The position numbers and the translations under genes were made by a program. The notes beneath the pieces were generated by a model. The model made no database searches and was not told the DNA's origin. It saw nothing but the letters and a program-made list of their open reading frames with translations. From positions 248,001-312,000 of the forward strand of contig NW_026089441.1 in assembly GCF_933775445.1 (NCBI RefSeq): a stretch of DNA of 64,000 bases, in the 5' to 3' direction. Below are positions 37,159 to 48,575 of this stretch, one piece after another. The stretch's first letter is position 1; each line of letters begins with the position of its first letter. The stretch comes from Argentina anserina (lineage: Eukaryota > Streptophyta > Magnoliopsida > Rosales > Rosaceae).

Positions 37159-39087
37159 TTAAGATACGCAATCGATGTAAAGATACTCAGTTTGAAAGAA
37201 ACACACTCCCACACTTGCAAAACTCTCAAATACAATAGAAACTTGCATCAGAAGCCTTACAGAAAGATACTCAAACGAGAAATGAAAAGATACACAATTC
37301 GAATAGTAAAGATACGCAAACAGTGTAAAGATACACAGTTGGAATAGTAAAGATACGCAATCGATGTAAAGATACTCAGTTTGAAAGAAACACACTCCGA
37401 CACTTGCAAAACTCTCAAATACAATAGAAACTCGCATCTGAAGCCTTACAGAAAGATACGCAAACGAGAAATGAAAAGATACACGATTGTAATAGTAAAG
37501 ATACGCAAACAGTGTAAAGATACACAGTTGGAATAGTAAAGATACGCAATCGATGTAAAGATACTCAGTTTGAAAGAAACACACTCCCACACTTGCAAAA
37601 CTCTCAAATACAATAGAAACTCGCATCAGAAAGCCTTACAGAAATATACTCAAACGAGAAATGAAAAGATACACAATTGGAATAGTAAAGATACGCAATC
37701 GATGTAAAGATACTCAGTTTGAAAGAAACACACTGCCACACTTGCAAAACTCTCAAATACAATAGAAACTCGCATCAGAAAGCCTTACAGAAATATACTC
37801 AAACGAGAAATGAAAAGATACACAATTGGAATAGTTAAGATACGCAATCGATGTAAAGATACTCAGTTTGAAAAAAACACACTCCCACACTTGCAAAACT
37901 CTCAAATACAATAGAAACTCGCATCAGAAGCCTTACAGAAAGATACTCAAACGAGAAATGAAAAGAAACAGAATTGGAATAGTAAAGATACGCAAACGAT
38001 GTAAAGATACTCAGTTTGAAAGAAACACACTCCCACACTTGCAAAACTCTCAAATACAATAGAAACTCGCATCAGAAGCCTTACAGAAAGATACTCAAAC
38101 GAGAAATGAAAAGATACACAATTGGAATAGTAAAGATACGCAAACGATGTAAACATACACAATTGGAATAGTAAAGATACGCAAACGATGTAAAGATACT
38201 CAGTTTGAAAGAAACACACTCCCACACTTGCAAAACTCTCAAATTCAATAGAAACTCGCATCAAAAACCATTACAGAAAGATACTTAAACGAGAAATGAA
38301 AAGATACACAATTGGAATAGTAAAGATACGCAATCGATGTAAAGATACTCAGTTTGAAAGAAACACACTCCCACACTTGCAAAACTCTCAAATACAATAG
38401 AAACTCGCATCAGAAGCCTTACAGAAAGATACGCAAACGAGAAACGAAAACATACACAATTGGAATAGTAAAGATACGCAAACGATGTAAAGATACACAA
38501 TTGGAATAGTAAAGATACGCAAACGTTGTAAAGATACTCAGTTTGAAAGAAACACACTCCCACACTTGCAAAACTCTCAAATACAATAGAAACTCGCATC
38601 AGAAAGCCTTATAGAAATATACTCAAACGAGAAATGAAAAGATACACAATTGGAATAGTAAAGATACGCAATCGATGTAAAGATACTCAGTTTGAAAGAA
38701 ACACACTGCCACACTTGCAAAACTCTCAAATACAATAGAAACTCGCATCAGAAAGCCTTACAGAAATATACTCAAACGAGAAATGAAAAGATACACAATT
38801 GGAATAGTTAAGATACGCAATCGATGTCAAGATACTCAGTTTGAAAGAAACACACTCCCACACTTGCAAAACTCTCAAATACAATAGAAACTCGCATCAA
38901 AAACCTTACAGAAAGATACTCAAAGGAGAAATGAAAAGATAAAGAATTGGAATAGTAAAGATACGCAAACGATGTAAAGATACACAATTGGAATAGTAAA
39001 GATACGCAAACGATGCAAAGATACTCAGTTTGAAAGAAACACACTCCCACACTTGCAAAACTCTCAAATTCAATAGAAACTCGCATC
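37017..39087 (+). repeat. 9,207-bp offset duplication, right copy
   Basis: The right-hand relative of 27810-29880, with the same rare forms (AAAAGAAACAG near 37962, TGTAAACATACAC near 38150, AACGTTGTAAAG near 38524 and GATAAAGAATTGG near 38938). It carries its own change GTTTGAAAAAAAC (near 37867) where the left copy has GTTTGAAAGAAAC. Confidence 0.86.
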
Positions 39088-40750
39088 AGAAAGCCTTACA
39101 GAAAGATACTGAAACGAGAAATGAAAAGATACACAATAGGAATAGTAAAGATACGCAATCGATGTAAAGATACTCAGTTTGAAAGAAACACACTCCCACA
39201 CTTGCAAAACTCTCAAATACAATAGAAACTCGCATCAGAAGCCTTACAGAAAGATACTCAAACGAGAAATCAAAAGATACAGAATTAGAATAGTAAAGAT
39301 ACGCAAACGATGTAAAGATACACAATTGGAATAGTAAAGATACGCAAACGATGTAAAGATACTCAGTTTGAAAAAAACACACTCCCACACTTGCAAAACT
39401 CACAAATACAATAGAAACTCGCATCAGAAAGCCTTATAGAAATATACTCAAACGAGAAATGAAAAGATACACAATTGGAATAGTAAAGATACGCAAACGA
39501 TGTAAAGATACTCAGTTTGAAAGAAACACACTCCCACACTTGCAAAACTCACAAATACAATAGAAACTCGCATCAGAAAGCCTTATAGAAATATACTCAA
39601 ACGAGAAATGAAAAGATACACAATTGGAATAGTAAAGATACGCAATCGATGTAAAGATACTCAGTTTGAAAGAAACACACTCCCACACTTGCAAAACTCT
39701 CAAATTCAATAGAAACTCGCATCAGAAAGCCTTACAGAAAGATACTGAAACGAGAAATGAAAAGATACACAATAGGAATAGTAAAGATACGCAATCGATG
39801 TAAAGATACTCAGTTTGAAAGAAACACACTCCCACACTTGCAAAACTCTCAAATACAATAGAAACTCGCATCAGAAGCCTTACAGAAAGATACTCAAACG
39901 AGAAATCAAAAGATACAGAATTAGAATAGTAAAGATACGCAAACGATGTAAAGATACACAATTGGAATAGTAAAGATACGCAAACGATGTAAAGATACTC
40001 AGTTTGAAAGAAACACACTCCCACACTTGCAAAACTCACAAATACAATAGAAACTCGCATCAGAAAGCCTTATAGAAATATACTCAAACGAGAAATGAAA
40101 AGATACACAATTGGAATAGTAAAGATACGCAAACGATGTAAAGATACTCAGTTTGAAAGAAACAGACTCCCACACTTGCAAAACTCACAAATACAATAGA
40201 AACTCGCATCAGAAAGCCTTATAGAAATATACTCAAACGAGAAATGAAAAGATACAGAATTAGAATAGTAAAGATACGCAAACGATGTAAAGATACACAA
40301 TTGGAATAGTAAAGATACGCAAACGATGTAAAGATACTCAGTTTGAAAGAAACACACTCCCACACTTGCAAAACTCACAAATACAATAGAAACTCGCATC
40401 AGAAAGCCTTATAGAAATATACTCAAACGAGAAATGAAAAGATACACAATTGGAATAGTAAAGATACGCAAACGATGTAAAGATACTCAGTTTGAAAGAA
40501 ACAGACTCCCACACTTGCAAAACTCACAAATACAATAGAAACTCGCATCAGAAAGCCTTATAGAAATATACTCAAACGAGAAATGAAAAGATACACAATT
40601 GGAATAGTAAAGATACGCAATCGATGTAAAGATACTCAGTTTGAAAGAAACACACTGCCACACTTGCAAAACTCTCAAATACAATAGAAACTCGCATCAG
40701 AAAGCCTTACAAAAATATACTCAAACGAGAAATGAAAAGATACACAATTG
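39086..40750 (+). repeat. S-rich domain, distal copy
   Basis: Matches 32056-33650 at an offset of 7,030 bp, changing to 7,071 bp after the 190-bp chimeric unit at 40198. It carries the ACTCACAAATAC, TTATAGAAATATAC and AAACAGACTCCC markers of the S-rich domain. The 41-bp change in offset equals exactly one internal block. Confidence 0.86.
40198..40387 (+). repeat. Chimeric 190-bp monomer: S-type head, L-type core
   Basis: The unit starts as a typical S-domain unit (GAAAGCC, TTATAGAAATATAC), then switches to an L core with GATACAGAATTAG and two 41-bp blocks, and ends with ACTCACAAATAC. The equivalent unit at 33128-33276 is an ordinary 149-bp S. Gene conversion or a double exchange inside one monomer is the simplest reading. 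Confidence 0.87.
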
Positions 40751-41180
40751 GAATAGTTAAGATACGCAATCGATGTCAAGATACTCAGTTTGAAAGAAAC
40801 ACACTCCCACACTTGCAAAACTCTCAAATACAATAGAAACTCGCATCAAAAACCTTACAGAAAGATACTCAAACGAGAAATGAAAAGATACAGAATTGGA
40901 ATAGTAAAGATACGCAAACGATGTAAAGATACACAATTGCAATAGTAAAGATACGTAAACGATGTAAATATACTCAGTTTGAAAGAAACACACTCCCACA
41001 CTTGCAAAACTCTCAAATACAATAGAAACTCGCATCAGAGAGCCTTACAGAAATATACTCAAATGAGAAATGAAAAGATACACAATTGGAATAGTAAAGA
41101 TACGCAATCGATGTAAAGATACTCAGTTTGAAAGAAACACACTCCCACACTTGCAAAACTCTCAAATTCAATAGAAACTC
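40750..41180 (+). repeat. Link segment with mixed lineage markers
   Basis: Begins with a TGTCAAGATAC unit like 14852, then switches to CAATTGCAATAG, GATACGTAAACG and TGTAAATATACTC, the form typical of 18.0-18.2 kb and 24.9-25.0 kb, followed by an AAATGAGAAATG S unit. The switch lies within one L unit (40820-41030), suggesting a recombination joint between two lineages. Confidence 0.78.
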
Positions 41181-43249
41181 GCATCAAAAACCATTACAGA
41201 AAGATACTTAAACGAGAAATGAAAAGATACACAATTGGAATAGTAAAGATACGCAATCGATGTAAAGATACTCAGTTTGAAAGAAACACACTCCCACACT
41301 TGCAAAACTCTCAAATACAATAGAAACTCGCATCAGAAGCCTTACAGAAAGATACGCAAACGAGAAACGAAAAGATACACAATTGGAATAGTAAAGATAC
41401 GCAAACGATGTAAAGATACACAATTGGAATAGTAAAGATACGCAAACGATGTAAAGATACTCAGTTTGAAAGAAACACACTCCCACACTTGCAAAACTCT
41501 CAAATACAATAGAAACTCGCATCAGAAAGCCTTATAGAAATATACTCAAACGAGAAATGAAAAGATACACAATTGGAATAGTAAAGATACGCAGTCGATG
41601 TAAAGATACTCAGTTTGAAAGAAACACACTGCCACACTTGCAAAACTCTCAAATACAATAGAAACTCGCATCAGAAAGCCTTACAGAAATATACTCAAAC
41701 GAGAAATGAAAAGATACACAATTGGAATAGTTAAGATACGCAATCGATGTCAAGATACTCAGTTTGAAAGAAACACACTCCCACACTTGCAAAACTCTCA
41801 AATACAATAGAAACTCGCATCAAAAACCTTACAGAAAGATACTCAAACGAGAAATGAAAAGATACAGAATTGGAATAGTAAAGATACGCAAACGATGTAA
41901 AGATACACAATTGGAATAGTAAAGATACGCAAACGATGTAAAGATACTCAGTTTGAAAGAAACACACTCCCACACTTGCAAAACTCTCAAATTCAATAGA
42001 AACTCGCATCAGAAAGCCTTACAGAAAGATACTGAAACGAGAAATGAAAAGATACACAATAGGAATAGTAAAGATACGCAATCGATGTAAAGATACTCAG
42101 TTTGAAAGAAACACACTCCCACACTTGCAAAACTCTCAAATACAATAGAAACTCGCATCAGAAGCCTTACAGAAAGATACTCAAACGAGAAATCAAAAGA
42201 TACAGAATTAGAATAGTAAAGATACGCAAACGATGTAAAGATACACAATTGGAATAGTAAAGATACCCAAACGATGTAAAGATACTCAGTTTGAAAGAAA
42301 CACACTCCCACACTTGCAAAACTCTCAAATACAATAGAAACTCGCATAAGAAAGCCTTACAGAAAGATACTCAAACGAGAAATGAAAAGATACACAATTG
42401 GAATAGTAAAGATACGCAAACGATGTAAAGATACACAATTGGAATAGTAAAGATACGCAAACGATGTAAAGATACTCAGTTTGAAAGAAACACACTCCCA
42501 CACTTGCAAAACTGTCAAATTCAATAGAAACTCGCATCAAAAACCATTACAGAAAGATACTTAAACGAGAAATGAAAAGATACACAATTGGAATAGTAAA
42601 GATACGCAATCGATGTAAAGATACTCAGTTTGAAAGAAACACACTCCCACACTTGCAAAACTCTCAAATACAATAGAAACTCGCATCAGAAGCCTTACAG
42701 AAAGATACTCAAACGAGAAACGAAAAGATACACAATTGGAATAGTAAAGGTACGCAAACGATGTAAAGATACACAATTGGAATAGTAAAGATACGCAAAC
42801 GATGTAAAGATACTCAGTTTGAAAGAAACACACTCCCACACTTGCAAAACTCTCAAATTCAATAGAAACTCGCATCAGAAAGCCTTACAGAAAGATACTG
42901 AAACGAGAAATGAAAAGATACACAATAGGAATAGTAAAGATACGCAATCGATGTAAAGATACTGAAACGAGAAATGAAAAGATACACAATAGGAATAGTA
43001 AAGATACGCAATCGATGTAAAGATACTCAGTTTGAAAGAAACACACTCCCACACTTGCAAAACTCTCAAATACAATAGAAACTCGCATCAGAAGCCTTAC
43101 ATAAAGATACTCAAACGAGAAATGAAAAGATACACAATTGGAATAGTAAAGATACGCAAACAGTGTAAAGATACACAGTTGGAATAGTAAAGATACGCAA
43201 TCGATGTAAAGATACTCAGTTTGAAAGAAACACACTCCCACACTTGCAA
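41119..43249 (+). repeat. Distal duplication, right copy (offset 26,879 bp)
   Basis: The right partner of 14240-16370. A private change is GATACCCAAACG (near 42264). The match ends near 43249, where this copy turns into AACTGTCAAATTC and the 127-bp deletion unit instead of the CTCTCACAC unit. Confidence 0.83.
42864..43076 (+). repeat. 213-bp fused monomer, fifth and distant occurrence
   Basis: The equivalent of 15985 at +26,879, with 64-bp segments starting at 42894 and 42958. It shows that this block shares descent with the 15-16 kb region, more than 26 kb away. Confidence 0.92.
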
Positions 43250-43265
43250 AACTGTCAAATTCAAT

Positions 43266-43392
43266 AGAAACTCGCATCAAAAACCATTACAGAAAGATAC
43301 TTAAACGAGAAATGAAAAGATACGCAATCGATGTAAAGATACTCAGTTTGAAAGAAACACACTCCCACACTTGCAAAACTCTCAAATACAAT
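43266..43392 (+). repeat. 127-bp deletion monomer lacking the 22-bp block
   Basis: AAATGAAAAGATACGCAATCG joins the AAACGAG segment directly to the 19-bp block, so the 22-bp GATACACAATTGG part is absent. AAAGATAC is present at both ends of the lost piece, so homology-mediated deletion over 8 bp fits. This junction is seen once in the window. Confidence 0.92.
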
Positions 43393-45190
43393 AGAAACTC
43401 GCATCAGAAGCCTTACAGAAAGATACTCAAACGAGAAACGAAAAGATACACAATTGGAATAGTAAAGGTACGCAAACGATGTAAAGATACACAATTGGAA
43501 TAGTAAAGATACGCAAACGATGTAAAGATACTCAGTTTGAAAGAAACACACTCCCACACTTGCAAAACTCTCAAATTCAATAGAAACTCGCATCAGAAAG
43601 CCTTACAGAAAGATACTCAAACGAGAAATGAAAAGATACACAATAGGAATAGTAAAGATACGCAATCGATGTAAAGATACTCAGTTTGAAAGAAACACAC
43701 TCCCACACTTGCAAAACTCTCAAATACAATAGAAACTCGCATCAGAAGCCTTACAGAAAGATACTCAAACGAGAAACGAAAAGATACACAATTGGAATAG
43801 TAAAGATACGCAAACGATGTAAAGATACTCAGTTTGAAAGAAACACACTCCCACACTTGAAAAACTCTCAAATTCAATAGAAACTCGCATCAGAAAGCCT
43901 TACAGAAAGATACTGAAACGAGAAATGAAAAGATACACAATAGGAATAGTAAAGATACGCAATCGATGTAAAGATACTCAGTTTGAAAGAAACACACTCC
44001 CACACTTGCAAAACTCTCAAATACAATAGAAACTCGCATCAGAAGCCTTACAGAAAGATACTCAAACGAGAAATGAAAAGATACACAATTGGAATAGTAA
44101 AGATACGCAAACAGTGTAAAGATACACAGTTGGAATAGTAAAGATACGCAATCGATGTAAAGATACTCAGTTTGAAAGAAACACACTCCCACACTTGCAA
44201 AACTCTCAAATACAATAGAAACTCGCATCAGAGAGCCTTACAGAAATATACTCAAACGAGAAATGAAAAGATACACAATTGGAATAGTTAAGATACGCAA
44301 TCGATGTAAAGATACTCAGTTTGAAAGAAACACACTCCCACACTTGCAAAACGCTCAAATACAATAGAAACTTGCATCAGAAGCCTTACAGAAAGATACT
44401 CAAACGAGAAATGAAAAGATACACAATTGGAATAGTAAAGATACGCAAACAGTGTAAAGATACACAGTTGGAATAGTAAAGATACGCAAACGATGTAAAG
44501 ATACTCAGTTTGAAAGAAACACACTCCCACACTTGCAAAACTCTCAAATACAATAGAAACTCGCATCAGAAGTCTTACAGAAAGATACTCAAACGAGAAA
44601 TCAAAAGATACAGAATTAGAATAGTAAAGATACGCAAACGATGTAAAGATACACAATTGGAATAGTAAAGATACGCAAACGATGTAAAGATACTCAGTTT
44701 GAAAGAAACACACTCCCACACTTGCAAAACTCTCAAATACAATAGAAACTCGCATCAGAAAGCCTTACAGAAAGATACTCAAACGAGAAATGAAAAGATA
44801 CACAATTGGAATAGTAAAGATACGCAATCGATGTAAAGATACTCAGTTTGAAAGAAACACACTGCCACACTTGCAAAACTCTCAAATACAATAGAAACTC
44901 GCATCAGAAAGCCTTACAGAAAGATACTGAAACGAGAAATGAAAAGATACACAATTGGAATAGTAAAGATACGCAATCGATGTAAAGATACTCAGTTTGA
45001 AAGAAACACACTCCCACACTTGCAAAACTCTCAAATACAATAGAAACTCGCATCAGAAGCCTTACAGAAAGATACTCAAACGAGAAATGAAAAGATACAC
45101 AATTGGAATAGTAAAGATACGCAAACGATGTAAAGATACACAATTGCGATAGTAAAGATACGCAAACGATGTAAAGATACTCAGTATGAA
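43393..45190 (+). repeat. Mixed S/L segment
   Basis: Ordinary S and L units, with AAACGAGAAACG L forms, CACTTGAAAAAC (near 43857), GAAGTCTTACAG with the AGAATTAG L form (near 44574), AACGCTCAAATAC (near 44350) and the L unit with CAATTGCGATAG and CAGTATGAAAG (near 45142-45190). The last of these recurs at 48.5 kb (offset about 3,378). No gene or foreign sequence is present. Confidence 0.8.
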
Positions 45191-46430
45191 AGAAACACAC
45201 TCCCACACTTGCAAAACTCTCAAATACAATAGAAACTCGCATCAGAAGCCTTACAGAAAGATACTCAAACGAGAAATGAAAAGATACACAATTGGAATAG
45301 TAAAGATACGCAAACAGTGTAAAGATACACAGTTGGAATAGTAAAGATACGCAATCGATGTAAAGATACTCAGTTTGAAAGAAACACACTCCCACACTTG
45401 CAAAACTCTCAAATACAATAGAAACTCGCATCAGAAAGCCTTACAGAAAGATACTGAAACGAGAAATGAAAAGATACACAATTGGAATAGTAAAGATACG
45501 CAATCGATGTAAAGATACTCAGTTTGAAAGAAACACACTCCCACACTTGCAAAACTCTCAAATACAATAGAAACTCGCATCAGAAGCCTTACAGAAAGAT
45601 ACTCAAACGAGAAACGAAAAGATACACAATTGGAATAGTAAAGATACGCAAACGATGTAAAGATACACAATTGGAATAGTAAAGATACGCAAACGATGTA
45701 AAGATACTCAGTTTGAAAGAAACACACTCCCACACTTGCAAAACTCTCAAATTCAAGAGAAACTCGCATCAGAAAGCCTTACAGAAAGATACTGAAACGA
45801 GAAATGAAAAGATACACAATAGGAATAGTAAAGATACGCAATCGATGTAAAGAAACTCAGTTTGAAAGAAACACACTCCCACACTTGCAAAACTCTCAAA
45901 TACAATAGAAACTCGCATTAGAAGCCTTACAGAAAGATACTCAAACGAGAAATGAAAAGATACACAATTGGAATAGTAAAGATACGCAAACAGTGTAAAG
46001 ATACACAGTTGGAATAGTAAAGATACGCAATCGATGTAAAGATACTCAGTTTGAAAGAAACACACTCCCACACTTGCAAAACTCTCAAATACAATAGAAA
46101 CTCGCATCAGAGAGCGTTACAGAAATATACTCAAACGAGAAATGAAAAGATACACAATTATAATAGTAAAGATACGCAATCGATGTAAAGATACTCAGTT
46201 TGAAAGAAACACACTCCCACACTTGCAAAACTCTCAAATACAATAGAAACTCGCATCAGAGAGCCTTACAGAAATATACTCAAACGAGAAATGAAAAGAT
46301 ACACAATTGGAATATTTAAGATACGCAATCGATGTAAAGATACTCAGTTTGAAAGAAACACACTCCCACACTTGCAAAACTCTCAAATACAATAGAAACT
46401 CGCATCAGAAGCCTTACAGAAAGATACTCA
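45190..46430 (+). repeat. 3,865-bp offset duplication, left copy
   Basis: Pairs with about 49055-50295. Shared markers are TGTAAAGAAACTCAG (near 45848), CGCATTAGAAGCC, GAGAGCGTTACAG (near 46111), CACAATTATAATAG (near 46154) and GGAATATTTAAG (near 46309). The left copy alone has ATTCAAGAGAAAC (near 45752) and TTCTTATAC-strand changes such as AGAATTC-free ordinary forms; the right copy has GATAAGCAATCG and GGAATTGTAAAG. Confidence 0.83.
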
Positions 46431-48575
46431 AACGAGAAACGAAAAGATACACAATTGGAATAGTAAAGATACGCAAACGATGTAAAGATACTCAGTTTGA
46501 AAGAAACACACTCCCACACTTGAAAAACTCTCAAATTCAATAGAAACTCGCATCAGAAAGCCTTACAGAAAGATACTGAAACGAGAAATGAAAAGATACA
46601 CAATAGGAATAGTAAAGATACGCAATCGATGTAAAGATACTCAGTTTGAAAGAAACACACTCCGACACTTGCAAAACTCTCAAATACAGTAGAAACTCGC
46701 ATCTGAAGCCTTACAGAAAGATACTCAAACGAGAAATGAAAAGATACACGATTGTAATAGTAAAGATACGCAAACAGTGTAAAGATACACAGTTGGAATA
46801 GTAAAGATACGCAATCGATGTAAAGATACTCAGTTTGAAAGAAACACACTCCCACACTTGCAAAACTCTCAAATACAATAGAAACTTGCATCAGAAGCCT
46901 TACAGAAAGATACTCAAACGAGAAATGAAAAGATACACAATTGGAATAGTAAAGATACGCAAACAGTGTAAAGATACACAGTTGGAATAGTAAAGATACG
47001 CAAACGATGTAAAGATACTCAGTTTGAAAGAAACACACTCCCACACTTGCAAAACTCTCAAATACAATAGAAACTCGCATCAGAAGTCTTACAGAAAGAT
47101 ACTCAAACGAGAAATCAAAAGATAAAGAATTAGAAAAGTAAAGATACGCAAACGATGTAAAGATACACAATTGGAATAGTAAAGATACGCAAACGATGTA
47201 AAGATACTCAGTTTGAAAGAAACACACTCCCACACTTGCAAAACTCTCAAATACAATAGAAACTCGCATCAGAAAGCCTTACAGAAAGATACTCAAACGA
47301 GAAATGAAAAGATACACAATTGGAATAGTAATGATACGCAATCGATGTAAAGATACTCAGTTTGAAAGAAACACACTGCCACACTTGCAAAACTCTCAAA
47401 TACAATAGAAACTCGCATCAGAAAGCATTACAGAAATATACTCAAACGAGAAATGAAAAGATAAACAATTGGAATAGTTAAGATACGCAATCGATGTAAA
47501 GATACTCAGTTTGAAAGAAACACACTCCCACACTTGCAAAACTCTCAAATACAATAGAAACTCGCATCAGAAGCCTTACAGAAAGATACTCAAACGAGAA
47601 ATGAAAAGATACAGAATTGGAATAGTAAAGATACGCAAACGTTGTAAAGATACACAATTGGAATATTAAAGATACGCAAACGATGTAAAGATACTCAGTT
47701 TGAAAGAAACACACTCCCACACTTGCAAAACTTTCAAATACAATAGAAACTCGCATCAGAAGCCTTACAGAAAGATACTCAAACGAGAAATGAAAAGATA
47801 CACAATTGGAATAGTAAAGATACGCAAATGATGTAAAGATACACAATTGGAATAGTAAAGATACGCAAACGATGTAAAGATACTCAGTTTGAAAGAAACA
47901 CACTCCCACACTTGCAAAACTCTCAAATTCAATAGAAACTCGTATCAAAAACCATTACAGAAAGATACTTAAACGAGAAATGAAAAGATACACAATTGGA
48001 ATAGTAAAGATACGCAATCGATGTAAAGAAACTCAGTTTGAAAGAAACACACTCCCACACTTGCAAAACTCTCAAATACAATAGAAACTCGCATCAGAAG
48101 CCTTACAGAAAGATACTCAAACGAGAAACGAAAAGATACACAATTGGAATAGTAAAGATACGCAAACGATGTAAAGATACACAATTGGAATAGTAAAGAT
48201 ACGCAAACGATGTAAAGATACTAAGTTTGAAAGAAACACACTCCCACACTTGCAAAACTCTTAAATTCAATAGAAACTCGCATCAGAAAGCCTTACAGAA
48301 AGATACTGAAACGAGAAATGAAAAGATACACATAGGAATAGTAAAGATACGCAATCGATGTAAAGATACTCAGTTTGAAAGAAACACACTCCCACACTTG
48401 CAAAACTCTCAAATACAATAGAAACTCGCATCAGAAGCCTTACAGAAAGATACTCAAACGAGAAATGAAAAGATACACAATTGGAATAGTAAAGATACGC
48501 AAACGATGTAAAGATACACAATTGCGATAGTAAAGATACGCAAACGATGTAAAGATACTCAGTATGAAAGAAACA
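46430..48575 (+). repeat. Mixed segment, partly related to 57.4-58.5 kb
   Basis: An L-rich run at 46553-47269 is followed by about 47400-48500, which matches about 57459-58560 at an offset of 10,059 bp (AACGTTGTAAAG, AAAAACCATTACAG, GATACTAAGTTTG, ACTCTTAAATTC). A one-base deletion at about 48332 (ACACATAGG against ACACAATAGG) is specific to this copy, as are CTTTCAAATAC (near 47731) and CTCGTATC (near 47940). Confidence 0.8.
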
